A stretch of 6,313 nt of DNA from Dysgonamonadaceae bacterium (GCA_031284225.1 JAITAH010000042.1:1-6313), one strand, 5' to 3'. Positions 1 through 5,272 are shown, numbered from the stretch's first letter. The notes: generated from the letters alone by a model not told the origin. Numbers and translations: made by a program.

Positions 1-13
1 TACTTTTTATATA

Positions 14-253
14 TTAATGTTTAAAATTTGCATAATCTACTTGCACGCCTTCGCGACTTAAACAAATATCCCTTATCGCTGCGATGCCTTTACATTCTTC
101 AGGAACATGAATCCAATAACCATCTGTGTTGGTGGTTTCATAAATGTTACTGCCTTTGAAGTACGTGCGAATCAGTTCTGCTATTTTCAGACGGTCATTA
201 TTATCTAAAACACTGAATGATACTATTTTCATATTGTCAAAATGAGCCTCCAT
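14..253 (-). CDS. small hypothetical protein, 79 aa
   Basis: I do not recognise a family. The predicted product is small and soluble. It has no signal peptide, membrane segment or cysteine-rich motif beyond two scattered cysteines. It reads as a compact alpha/beta domain: an N-terminal strand (MKIVSFSVL, from residue 8), a helix (DRLKIAELIRTYF), an aromatic stretch (YWIHVP), a second helix (GIAAIRDICLS) and a final strand (VQVDYANF). Two starts are possible. The first ATG, at 251-253, gives 79 residues. An internal ATG at 230-232 gives 72 residues beginning MKIVSF, and a GGAGG lies about 16 nt before it, rather far for a ribosome binding site. The gene lies downstream of the integrase on the same strand after a 402-bp gap, so it probably has its own promoter (candidate at 406-439). 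It is most likely cargo or an accessory gene of the mobile element. The coding call rests on ORF integrity and protein-like composition only. Confidence 0.55.
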   Translation of the reverse strand: MEAHFDNMKIVSFSVLDNNDRLKIAELIRTYFKGSNIYETTNTDGYWIHVPEECKGIAAIRDICLSREGVQVDYANFKH

Positions 254-405
254 AATGATCGAATTTTATTTTCTTAATACTATTTTTCTACCTGTTATTA
301 TGCTATTTTATTCCCATCGACATTTATTTTATATTACCTAAAATTCCACTTACTATAAATAAGTGGTCTTGCAAATTGCAATTGTGTAACATTCTATTTA
401 CAAAC

Positions 406-439
406 CAAATATAAAACCTTATGTTTTTTGTTAAACAAA
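406..439 (-). promoter_or_regulatory. candidate Bacteroidetes-type promoter for the small ORF
   Basis: Read on the minus strand, TATATTTG (413 down to 406) matches the Bacteroidetes -7 consensus TAnnTTTG. A TTTG (439 down to 436) lies 22 bp upstream of it, close to the usual 19-21 bp spacing of the -33 element. Transcription would start near position 399 and run into the small ORF that begins at 253, leaving a leader of roughly 145 nt. The -33 element overlaps the first unit of the 12-bp repeat. Such matches can arise by chance in AT-rich DNA. Confidence 0.4.
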
Positions 440-466
440 TCATTAAACAGACTATTAAACAAAACC
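431..466. repeat. three tandem 12-bp repeats with TTAAACA core
   Basis: The heptamer TTAAACA occurs at 431-437, 443-449 and 455-461, exactly 12 bp apart. The units are TTAAACAAATCA, TTAAACAGACTA and TTAAACAAAACC. Twelve base pairs is slightly more than one helical turn, so the three cores face nearly the same side of the DNA. Such a row could bind a regulator at the adjoining promoter, or serve as arm-type sites for the nearby recombinase. Which of these applies cannot be told from the sequence. Confidence 0.65.
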
Positions 467-548
467 TGATAAAAGAATTTGGCTGTTAATTTAATTGTAT
501 ATAAATCAAACAGATATCAGATTTTATAATAGCTTTTCAATAAAAAAG

Positions 549-564
549 CATAAAACATTTTATG
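549..564. repeat. short perfect dyad CATAAAA-CA-TTTTATG
   Basis: Two 7-bp arms (549-555 and 558-564) are perfectly complementary around a 2-base centre. It is AT-rich and the loop is too short for a good RNA hairpin, so it looks more like a possible protein-binding dyad than a terminator. It may be chance in such AT-rich DNA. Confidence 0.35.
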
Positions 565-655
565 AAATCAATTGAAACACAAGCATTTATACTGATTAAT
601 AGCTTTCTATGATAAGAGCAAACTAAAATGCTTTAATTTTTTTTGTTTTTATTTT

Positions 656-1930
656 TTAGATAGTTAAATATTTTGTATTTTTGCACTGCATATTATATTC
701 TTTGTATTCCACTGCTTTATAGTAATCAGAACCGTTAAATAGCCGAATAATTTCTGCGTTAGCCTCATCAACAACCGACTGCCCAAGCGAAGCCAAATAG
801 ATGCGAGTAGTAGATTCGTTTTCGTGTCCCATGCCCTCGCTGATAATTTCAATCGGAACTTTCTTGCAAAGTGCAATCGTTGCCCACGAATGACGTGTTA
901 CGTAAGAACTTAACGATTTTTCCAAACCTAAAATATTAGAAACACGCTTCAAACGTTTGTTATAATTCCGTAACTGACTTGAATTATCCCTATTGTGTTC
1001 AGTATAAATTGGTAAAAGATAATCTTCAATAGTTTGCGATTCGTAACGGGATATGATTTCCTGCATACATGGCTCAATTTTGACAGTCAGCATTTGCTTG
1101 GTTTTGCTTCGCGTATAAACAATATAGCCGTTTTTTATGTTTTTTTTCCGAAGATTGGCCATATCAATGAATGAGATTCCCCGCAGGAAAAAACTGAACA
1201 GAAACAGGTCGCGAGCCAACGCCAATTCTTTACAAGCGGATAAATCCAACTTGCTAAGCTGCACAATAACGTCTTCATTTACAGCTCTTTTTACAGTTTT
1301 ATTGATTTGCGTATAAATATTTGCGAAAGGATTCTTTTGAGTAGTCAAACCCTTTTTAACTGACTGATTATAAACAGAACGCAAAGCCCGCATGTAACAC
1401 GAAACGGTATTTTTCATAACGCCTGAATTTTTCAACCACAGTTCATATTTTTGCATCAGGTCGTTATCTATCTTATCAAGCAAAATATCCTGTCCATTCC
1501 GAAAATGCTCAAAACTCGTTTTGGCAGTCTGCAAAATAGTAGCTGTCATTTTCCGATTGTCTTTTTTCAGGCTCTTTACGGTATAATCAACGAACGTAAA
1601 AAAGTAACCGTTAAACGAATTATTTGCGTACAAATTAGCCAGTTCCTCTACGGTATATTCGCTTTTTTGTTCGAACAAACGAATCAGCTCGTCAAGTTGT
1701 TTTCTTTCTGCTTCCAAACCGGTTTTAACGGTTTGCAAGTAAAATATCCGTTCCAATTGGGCTTTGTCGAAATTGACAACTTCTTGCCGGCTGTTCCATT
1801 CCATTGGAAATAGCCGGAAATGTGTCCGCAACAATTTGACTTTTCGGTTATGAATCAGTTGTATGCAGATAACTCCTTCTTTTCCATTTACTCTTGAGGA
1901 AATGAATTTTAGTTTTACAGATGTACTCAT
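656..1930 (-). CDS. tyrosine recombinase / integrase (Bacteroidetes type)
   Basis: This is a site-specific recombinase of the tyrosine family. It would cut and rejoin DNA at att or inverted-repeat sites through a covalent 3'-phosphotyrosine intermediate. The layout is complete: an N-terminal arm-type DNA-binding domain (about residues 1-90, with the WN and RKVKLLRT features common in Bacteroidetes integrases), a SAM-like core-binding domain (about 105-205) and a C-terminal catalytic domain (about 220-400). Likely catalytic residues are Arg250 (FLRGISFIDMANL), Lys276 in the beta-hairpin (RSKTKQ), Arg346 (SYVTRHSW), His369 (MGHE) and the nucleophile Tyr378 (TRIYLASL). The usual HxxR motif reads YxxR (Tyr343), a variant I have seen in related Bacteroidetes proteins. 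At 424 residues it is full length for the family and appears intact. No strong ribosome binding site precedes the ATG at 1930, which is usual for this phylum. It most likely mobilises the element whose end lies near 2400. A role as a DNA invertase is the main alternative. Confidence 0.93.
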   Translation of the reverse strand: MSTSVKLKFISSRVNGKEGVICIQLIHNRKVKLLRTHFRLFPMEWNSRQEVVNFDKAQLERIFYLQTVKTGLEAERKQLDELIRLFEQKSEYTVEELANLYANNSFNGYFFTFVDYTVKSLKKDNRKMTATILQTAKTSFEHFRNGQDILLDKIDNDLMQKYELWLKNSGVMKNTVSCYMRALRSVYNQSVKKGLTTQKNPFANIYTQINKTVKRAVNEDVIVQLSKLDLSACKELALARDLFLFSFFLRGISFIDMANLRKKNIKNGYIVYTRSKTKQMLTVKIEPCMQEIISRYESQTIEDYLLPIYTEHNRDNSSQLRNYNKRLKRVSNILGLEKSLSSYVTRHSWATIALCKKVPIEIISEGMGHENESTTRIYLASLGQSVVDEANAEIIRLFNGSDYYKAVEYKEYNMQCKNTKYLTI

Positions 1931-1931
1931 G

Positions 1932-1958
1932 ATGTATAATGTTTAAAGTTTGATACAT
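1932..1958. promoter_or_regulatory. 6-bp dyad just upstream of the integrase start
   Basis: ATGTAT (1932-1937) and ATACAT (1953-1958) form an inverted repeat with a 15-bp spacer, directly before the integrase ATG. This is a suitable place for autoregulation by a repressor or by the recombinase itself. The arms are short and AT-rich, so chance is a real possibility. I found no clear TAnnTTTG box for the integrase in 1931-2031. Confidence 0.25.
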
Positions 1959-2031
1959 GTTTTTTGATATCCATTACCATTATTCTGTACACTACATATA
2001 ACAATTTGATCATCTTATTTTCTGCTTCATT

Positions 2032-2211
2032 CTATTTATCAACGCTTTGTTCAATCGGTTTGACTGAAACTTCAATTTTCTGGTTTAAAGCTGACAGATT
2101 CGTTTTGAGTTCATGGAATTCCTCTTTCCTGCGCCCAATAGTAGTCATAATCGCTTGCAATGCAGGAATATTTTTTTCCAGTTCTTTTGTTTTTGTTCCA
2201 TGATATTTCAT
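2032..2211 (-). pseudogene. 59-codon ORF, C-terminal tail of a large mobile-element helicase/methylase-like protein
   Basis: The reading frame runs from an ATG at 2211 to a TAG at 2032-2034 and gives 59 residues. The protein is strongly helical and charged. Its core (TKELEKNIPALQ, then GRRKEEFHELKTNLSAL, then NQKIEVSV) matches a pattern I know from the extreme C-terminus of very large SNF2-helicase/N6-adenine-methylase proteins of Bacteroidetes conjugative elements and related DarB-like phage and plasmid proteins. In these a helix pair ends in an eL..lk.el..L..ki signature. The ATG overlaps the stop codon of the preceding minus-strand ORF as TAATG. That ORF ends in what should be the sequence just before this tail, so the two probably formed one gene, now split by a one-base indel. 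The family assignment is from memory of the motif and is moderate. A free-standing, translationally coupled small coiled-coil protein is the alternative. Confidence 0.45.
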
Positions 2212-2370
2212 TATGGCATTTTTTCAAGGGCTTTGAGGAAATTTTGAGAACCTAAAACCGGATCATCGGCTATATGACTGTTGTTGTAGATTTGCCTTTG
2301 GCAAACAAAACGGTTATCACGGAACGCAATCCCTCTGTTTTGGCTTGTTTTCGTTTTGGCAAAAGTAAAA
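2211..2370 (-). pseudogene. truncated upstream piece of the same helicase/methylase-like C-terminus
   Basis: An open frame ends with TAA at 2211-2213. Its convincing part encodes IAFRDNRFVCQRQIYNN followed by SHIADDPVLGSQNFLKALEKMP. This resembles the segment preceding the terminal helix pair of large SNF2/methylase proteins of mobile elements, where a strand-rich block leads into a N-x-L-x-A-L-E-x-P helix end. The formal ORF can be extended to an ATG at 2432. However, that extension lies antisense to the gyrB-like fragment, so it is probably not real N-terminal sequence; the true gene is cut off somewhere near 2345-2400. It is followed at TAATG by the 59-codon ORF, in the frame that a single-base change would restore. 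The left limit of homology cannot be fixed by eye. Confidence 0.4.
2337..2360. repeat. 8-bp direct repeat GTTTTGGC, 16-bp period
   Basis: GTTTTGGC occurs at 2337-2344 and again at 2353-2360, separated by TTGTTTTC. It sits within about 50 bp of the point where gyrB similarity begins, where recombinase-binding sites would be expected. A small perfect inverted repeat, TTTGCC-TTT-GGCAAA, lies close by at 2291-2305. Both are short and could be coincidental. Confidence 0.3.
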
Positions 2371-2383
2371 AAGCATATCGCGA

Positions 2384-2482
2384 ACCGACTTGGATAAAAT
2401 CGCCATGTTGATGGGTGAAGAAGTCGCTCCACGGCGCAAGTTTATCGAAGAAAATGCAACTTATGCAAATATTGATGCGTAA
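2384..2482 (+). pseudogene. gyrB: 3' fragment of DNA gyrase subunit B (gyrB)
   Basis: The plus-strand frame encodes LMGEEVAPRRKFIEENATY followed by ANIDA and a TAA stop at 2480-2482. This is the very characteristic C-terminus of GyrB, the ATPase subunit of DNA gyrase (E. coli GyrB ends LMGDAVEPRRAFIEENAL and so on). Convincing similarity begins at about 2396-2405. Further upstream the frame gives RTDLDKIA and then hits a stop at 2366-2368, so no gyrase domain is present. The fragment is therefore only about 26-33 codons and cannot function. It faces the trp operon: its TAA (2480-2482) directly abuts the trpA stop codon (2483-2485), with no spacer. It may be the displaced end of a real gyrB left by integration of the element to the left, or an older rearrangement scar. 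Confidence 0.75.
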
Positions 2483-3256
2483 TTAATTGCAAAGCGCTCG
2501 CCTCAACTCAACCACCGCACGGGGAATATCCGGCGCGGTTTTTAATAATGTGATAAATTTACTTCCGACAATGGCTCCGGCGGCATGGGTTTGTGCCGCT
2601 TCCAGCGTTGCCTTATTGGAAATGCCGAATCCGATCAGCCGGGGATTCTTCAACTGCATCGCATGGATTTTCTGGAAATACGCCAACTTTTGTTCATCAA
2701 AACGGTTTTGTGCGCCGGTGGTCGCGGCAGAGGATACCATGTAAATAAATCCGTCGGTATGCTCGTCAATCAGCCGGATCCTTTGCTCGGACGTTTCGGG
2801 CGTAATTAACAGAATGATTTTCAAATCGTAACGGTCTGCCTCCGGCTTGTATTCACGAATATAATCGTCGAACGGCAAATCGGGAATAATTGCGCCGTCG
2901 ATGCCGGTCTCCCGGCATTTCCGGCAAAAATTTTCTACCCCGAATTGCATAATGGGATTCAGATATCCCATCAGAATCAGCGGGATACGCACTTCTCTGC
3001 GAATGTCTTTCAATTGTTCAAAAAGCAGCTTCAGGCTCATACCCTTTTTCAGGGCGAGGGCGCCGCTTTCCTGAATAACGGGGCCGTCGGCCATCGGGTC
3101 GGAAAACGGAATACCGATTTCGATCAGGTCGATTCCGTTCTTTTCCAGCTCTTTGATAATCGGTACCGTATCGTTGACGTCCGGATAACCGGCTGTGAAA
3201 TAAACGGAAAGTATGTTTTTGTGTTTTTGGGCGAAAAGCGTCTTTATCCGGTTCAT
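2483..3256 (-). CDS. trpA: tryptophan synthase alpha subunit
   Basis: TrpA is the cytoplasmic TIM-barrel subunit of the alpha2-beta2 synthase. It cleaves indole-3-glycerol phosphate to indole and glyceraldehyde 3-phosphate, and indole is channelled to TrpB. The signature [16 protein letters not shown] is at 44-59, with catalytic Glu46 and Asp57. Tyr172 lies in [13 protein letters not shown], the Bacteroidetes version of the loop-6 region, and GFGIS (209-213) and VGSKF (230-234) form the phosphate site. At 257 residues it is of normal length and intact. Its ATG overlaps the trpF stop codon as ATGA, so translation is probably coupled. It is the last gene of the operon. trpB is not next to it, which fits the Bacteroidetes order in which trpB lies at the operon start. 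Directly downstream is the gyrB fragment; no terminator hairpin is visible, so trp transcripts may run antisense through it. Confidence 0.97.
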   Translation of the reverse strand: MNRIKTLFAQKHKNILSVYFTAGYPDVNDTVPIIKELEKNGIDLIEIGIPFSDPMADGPVIQESGALALKKGMSLKLLFEQLKDIRREVRIPLILMGYLNPIMQFGVENFCRKCRETGIDGAIIPDLPFDDYIREYKPEADRYDLKIILLITPETSEQRIRLIDEHTDGFIYMVSSAATTGAQNRFDEQKLAYFQKIHAMQLKNPRLIGFGISNKATLEAAQTHAAGAIVGSKFITLLKTAPDIPRAVVELRRALCN

Positions 3257-3876
3257 TGTTGGAGTGCGTTTATAAATGTTTGTAATAAATCGATATTTTT
3301 TATGCCCGGCGCCGTTTCAAACCGGCTGTTTAAATCCACGCCACAGAGCAGCGGATGCCGAATGGCTTTGATTCGATCGGCGTCTGCCGCCGAAATGCCG
3401 CCGCTCAAGAAGAAAGGCGTTTTGCCGGAATAGGATTCCAGCAGTTGCCATTCGAACTGGTTTCCGGAACCGCCGTGATGCGGCGTTTTTGTATCGAACA
3501 AAAAATAATCGCATACTTCAGAGTTGTACAAAGCGCAATCGTTCAGGTCTTTTTCGTCCGAAACGGCAAAAGCTTTCAGGACAATCACGCCCTGTTCTTT
3601 GATTCGCCGGCAAACGTTGGGCGACTCGTTCCCGTGCAACTGAACGGCCTGTAAATCGTAGCGTTTCACCTTCTCTCTGATTTCCGTTTCGGAAGCGTTG
3701 ACGAAAACGCCCACTTTCCGAATCCGTAGCGGCGTTTGCAGGATAGCGTCCGCCGGCAAATTTCCGGCATAGCGGCAAGAGGGTTCATAGAAAATCATCC
3801 CCATCCAGTCGATGGGAAGCCGGACCAATTCCCAGATATTTTCGGCGTTGGTCATTCCGCAGACTTTGATTTTCAT
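3253..3876 (-). CDS. trpF: phosphoribosylanthranilate isomerase
   Basis: TrpF carries out the Amadori rearrangement of N-(5-phosphoribosyl)anthranilate to the carboxyphenylamino-deoxyribulose phosphate used by TrpC. It is a single TIM-barrel domain of 207 residues, normal for a stand-alone enzyme. The general base Cys6 is in KVCGMT and the general acid Asp128 in FLFDTK. QLHGNE is at 79-84, FLSGGI at 156-161, and GVDLNSRFE with the following PGIKN close the phosphate-binding end. The conserved S-x-R of the first phosphate/anthranilate loop is Ser33-Cys-Arg35. The start ATG overlaps the trpC stop by 4 bp (ATGA), and its own stop overlaps the trpA start in the same way. It is separate from trpC, unlike the fused E. 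coli protein. It appears fully functional. Confidence 0.96.
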   Translation of the reverse strand: MKIKVCGMTNAENIWELVRLPIDWMGMIFYEPSCRYAGNLPADAILQTPLRIRKVGVFVNASETEIREKVKRYDLQAVQLHGNESPNVCRRIKEQGVIVLKAFAVSDEKDLNDCALYNSEVCDYFLFDTKTPHHGGSGNQFEWQLLESYSGKTPFFLSGGISAADADRIKAIRHPLLCGVDLNSRFETAPGIKNIDLLQTFINALQQ

Positions 3877-4655
3877 AACGATCGAATAAAATCGGCCAAA
3901 GCCCGGCCCGGATCCGGCGTTTTCATGAAATTCTCGCCCATCAAAAAGCCCTGATAACCCGCCTGCCGCAGCGTCCGCACGGTTTGAACTTCCGACAGGC
4001 CGCTCTCCGAAATCTTTACCATTTCTGCCGGTATCTTGTCCGCCAGTTGCAGGGAAACGACGGCGTCCGTTACAAAGCGCGTCAAATCGCGGTTATTAAC
4101 GCCGACGACATCTACGGCTTCCGTAATATAATCCAGTTCGGATTCGCTGTGAATTTCCAGCAATACCTCCATTCCCAGCTCGTGGGCGACGCCGGCAAAG
4201 CGGGCGACTTCTTCCTGCGTCAGGCAGGCGGCAATCAGCAAAACGACGTCGGCGCCCAGCGCTTTGGATTGATGAATCTGGTATTCGTCCACCAGAAAAT
4301 CTTTGCGGAGAAAAGGTATCGAATCCACCGCCTTCCGCGCTTTTTTGAAATCGAAAAAACGACCGCCAAAAAACTCCGTATCCGTCAGAATGGAAACGGC
4401 GGCAGCGCCGGCGCCGGCATATTCCCGCACCACGTCTTTGGCCACCGCATTGGGATTGATCCATCCTTTCGACGGCGATTTCCGTTTAAATTCGGCAATA
4501 ATGCCCGACGGCGAATCCAGCAACGCTTGCCGGAACGAAAGCGTCCGGCGCCCCATCAAATCGTAAAAACGTTGCAAGTAATCCAACGGAGTATCCTGCT
4601 TTTGCTGTTCCACTTCGAGGCGCTTGCTGTCGCAAATTCGCTGTAAAAGGTTCAT
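3873..4655 (-). CDS. trpC: indole-3-glycerol-phosphate synthase
   Basis: TrpC closes the ring of the carboxyphenylamino-deoxyribulose phosphate with loss of CO2 and water, giving indole-3-glycerol phosphate for TrpA. It is a TIM barrel of 260 residues with the usual N-terminal helical extension. The family signature IIAEFKRKSPSKGWI spans 52-66 and includes Glu55 and Lys57. The catalytic lysine Lys118 is in RKDFLVDEYQI, Glu167 in LLEIH, Asn188 in GVNNRDL, and Glu217-Ser218 in ISESGL, followed by the GFLMGENFM phosphate site. The ATG follows the TAA of the peroxidase gene with no intervening base, so translation by termination-reinitiation is likely. This ties trpC expression to the peroxidase gene. 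Its stop overlaps the trpF start by ATGA. No defect is visible. Confidence 0.97.
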   Translation of the reverse strand: MNLLQRICDSKRLEVEQQKQDTPLDYLQRFYDLMGRRTLSFRQALLDSPSGIIAEFKRKSPSKGWINPNAVAKDVVREYAGAGAAAVSILTDTEFFGGRFFDFKKARKAVDSIPFLRKDFLVDEYQIHQSKALGADVVLLIAACLTQEEVARFAGVAHELGMEVLLEIHSESELDYITEAVDVVGVNNRDLTRFVTDAVVSLQLADKIPAEMVKISESGLSEVQTVRTLRQAGYQGFLMGENFMKTPDPGRALADFIRSL

Positions 4656-5198
4656 TTACTTTTCGATCCAGGATATGATTTCGTCCGACAGGGGAAGAAC
4701 GTTGGGAGCGACGGCTTTCACCCAGTTTCCCTCTTCGTCGATCAGGAATTTTTGGAAATTCCATTTCACTTCCGCATCTTCTTTCCCGTTTTCGCTTTTC
4801 TGCGTAAGCCACTGATACAAAGGATCCATATCGTCGCCTTTGACCGATATTTTTTCCATCATGGGAAACGTAACGCCGTAATTTTCCTCGCAAAACGCTT
4901 TAATTTCTGCGTTGCTTCCCGGCTCCTGCGACCCGAAATTATTCGCCGGAAAACCGATAATGACAAACGAACGGTGGCGATACGTTTCATACAGTTGCTG
5001 TAACTGCTTGTATTGCGGTGTAAGCCCGCATTTCGACGCTACGTTGACGACCATCACTTTTTGCCCTTTCAATTCCGAAAGCGGAAAACTCTCGCCGTCG
5101 ATGGTTTTGACGGTAAAATCATAAAAACTTTTTGTTTGCCCGCACACGCAGCAAGGAAAGAGTACAAGAATCAGCAATACTTTAAAAATCAATTTCAT
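4656..5198 (-). CDS. exported glutathione/thioredoxin peroxidase inside the trp operon
   Basis: This is a member of the glutathione peroxidase family, which reduces hydrogen peroxide and organic hydroperoxides; bacterial and yeast cysteine forms usually take electrons from thioredoxin. The catalytic Cys57 is in NVASKCGLTPQY, and the tetrad is completed by Gln91 (FGSQEPG) with Trp146 and Asn147 (KWNFQKFLID). The FPCN cysteine of many relatives is Ala85, but Cys103 (AFCEENYGVTFP) lines up with the resolving cysteine of yeast Gpx3, so a two-cysteine mechanism is likely. Residues 1-20 form a signal peptide (charged MKLIFK, then a hydrophobic core) ending in CCVCG. Cleavage after Gly20 is plausible. 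A lipoprotein is possible, but no canonical lipobox is present. It would act in the periplasm or at the inner membrane, away from the cytoplasmic Trp enzymes. It lies between trpD (74-bp gap) and trpC (no gap). At 180 residues it is normal in length and intact. Confidence 0.93.
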   Translation of the reverse strand: MKLIFKVLLILVLFPCCVCGQTKSFYDFTVKTIDGESFPLSELKGQKVMVVNVASKCGLTPQYKQLQQLYETYRHRSFVIIGFPANNFGSQEPGSNAEIKAFCEENYGVTFPMMEKISVKGDDMDPLYQWLTQKSENGKEDAEVKWNFQKFLIDEEGNWVKAVAPNVLPLSDEIISWIEK

Positions 5199-5226
5199 AC
5201 GATTATATTTTAAATGTTTATTGTTT

Positions 5227-5235
5227 GCAAAAATA
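5227..5235 (-). promoter_or_regulatory. candidate internal promoter (-7 box) for gpx-trpC-trpF-trpA
   Basis: On the minus strand TATTTTTGC matches the Bacteroidetes -7 consensus TAnnTTTGC perfectly. It lies 28 bp before the peroxidase ATG, in the only sizeable gap of the operon. A good -33 TTTG at the usual spacing is not present; the nearest TTG is about 29 bp upstream. It would give the block gpx-trpC-trpF-trpA transcription independent of the main trp promoter. Confidence 0.45.
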
Positions 5236-5236
5236 C

Positions 5237-5265
5237 GAAAAATTTTCTATCCGGCAGCATTTTTC
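5237..5265. repeat. 7-bp dyad overlapping the gpx promoter region
   Basis: Read on the minus strand, GAAAAAT (5265-5259) and ATTTTTC (5243-5237) are perfectly complementary, with a 15-base spacer. The dyad lies just upstream of the -7 box, between trpD and the peroxidase gene. It could be a regulator-binding dyad, for example for peroxide-responsive control. It lacks the GC-rich stem expected of an intrinsic terminator. It may be chance in AT-rich DNA. Confidence 0.3.
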
Positions 5266-5272
5266 AAGTTAT

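Larger units (their letters stand above)
254..655. other. AT-rich non-coding stretch between integrase and small ORF
   Basis: This 402-bp stretch is strongly AT-rich, and I see no credible coding sequence on either strand. It contains a three-copy 12-bp tandem repeat (431-466), a promoter-like minus-strand sequence (406-439) and a short perfect dyad (549-564). It also has a widely spaced 7-bp inverted repeat (AAAGCAT at 545-551, ATGCTTT at 628-634) and a T-rich run next to the integrase stop codon. No GC-rich hairpin followed by a U tract is visible, so no convincing intrinsic terminator can be placed after the integrase. Confidence 0.7.

Noticed and set aside
545..634. Widely spaced inverted repeat AAAGCAT/ATGCTTT as an invertible promoter next to the recombinase
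   Set aside because: The arms are only 7 bp and AT-rich, no promoter-like sequence was recognised between them, and the recombinase fits an integrase equally well.
1451..1813. Plus-strand open frame of 120 codons opposite the integrase
   Set aside because: It is antisense to the core-binding and arm domains of the intact integrase and shows no protein-family features.
1964..2203. Plus-strand open frame that looks like a membrane protein
   Set aside because: Its hydrophobic look comes from reading the charged, A-rich 59-codon minus-strand ORF backwards. The minus-strand product has the better protein character.
2359..2367. Minus-strand TACTTTTGC as a promoter for the helicase-like remnant
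   Set aside because: The -7 pattern matches, but no -33 TTTG is present at workable spacing, and the sequence lies at a junction in front of a truncated gene. It is probably chance.
2371..2432. N-terminal extension of the minus-strand ORF ending at 2211, up to the ATG at 2432
   Set aside because: This part is antisense to the clear GyrB C-terminal coding sequence, so it is unlikely to be genuine N-terminal sequence of the remnant.
3984..4646. Long plus-strand open frame of 220 codons opposite trpC
   Set aside because: It lies entirely antisense to an unmistakable trpC. Its product is rich in Arg, Gln and Phe, as expected for an antisense shadow of a GC-rich gene.
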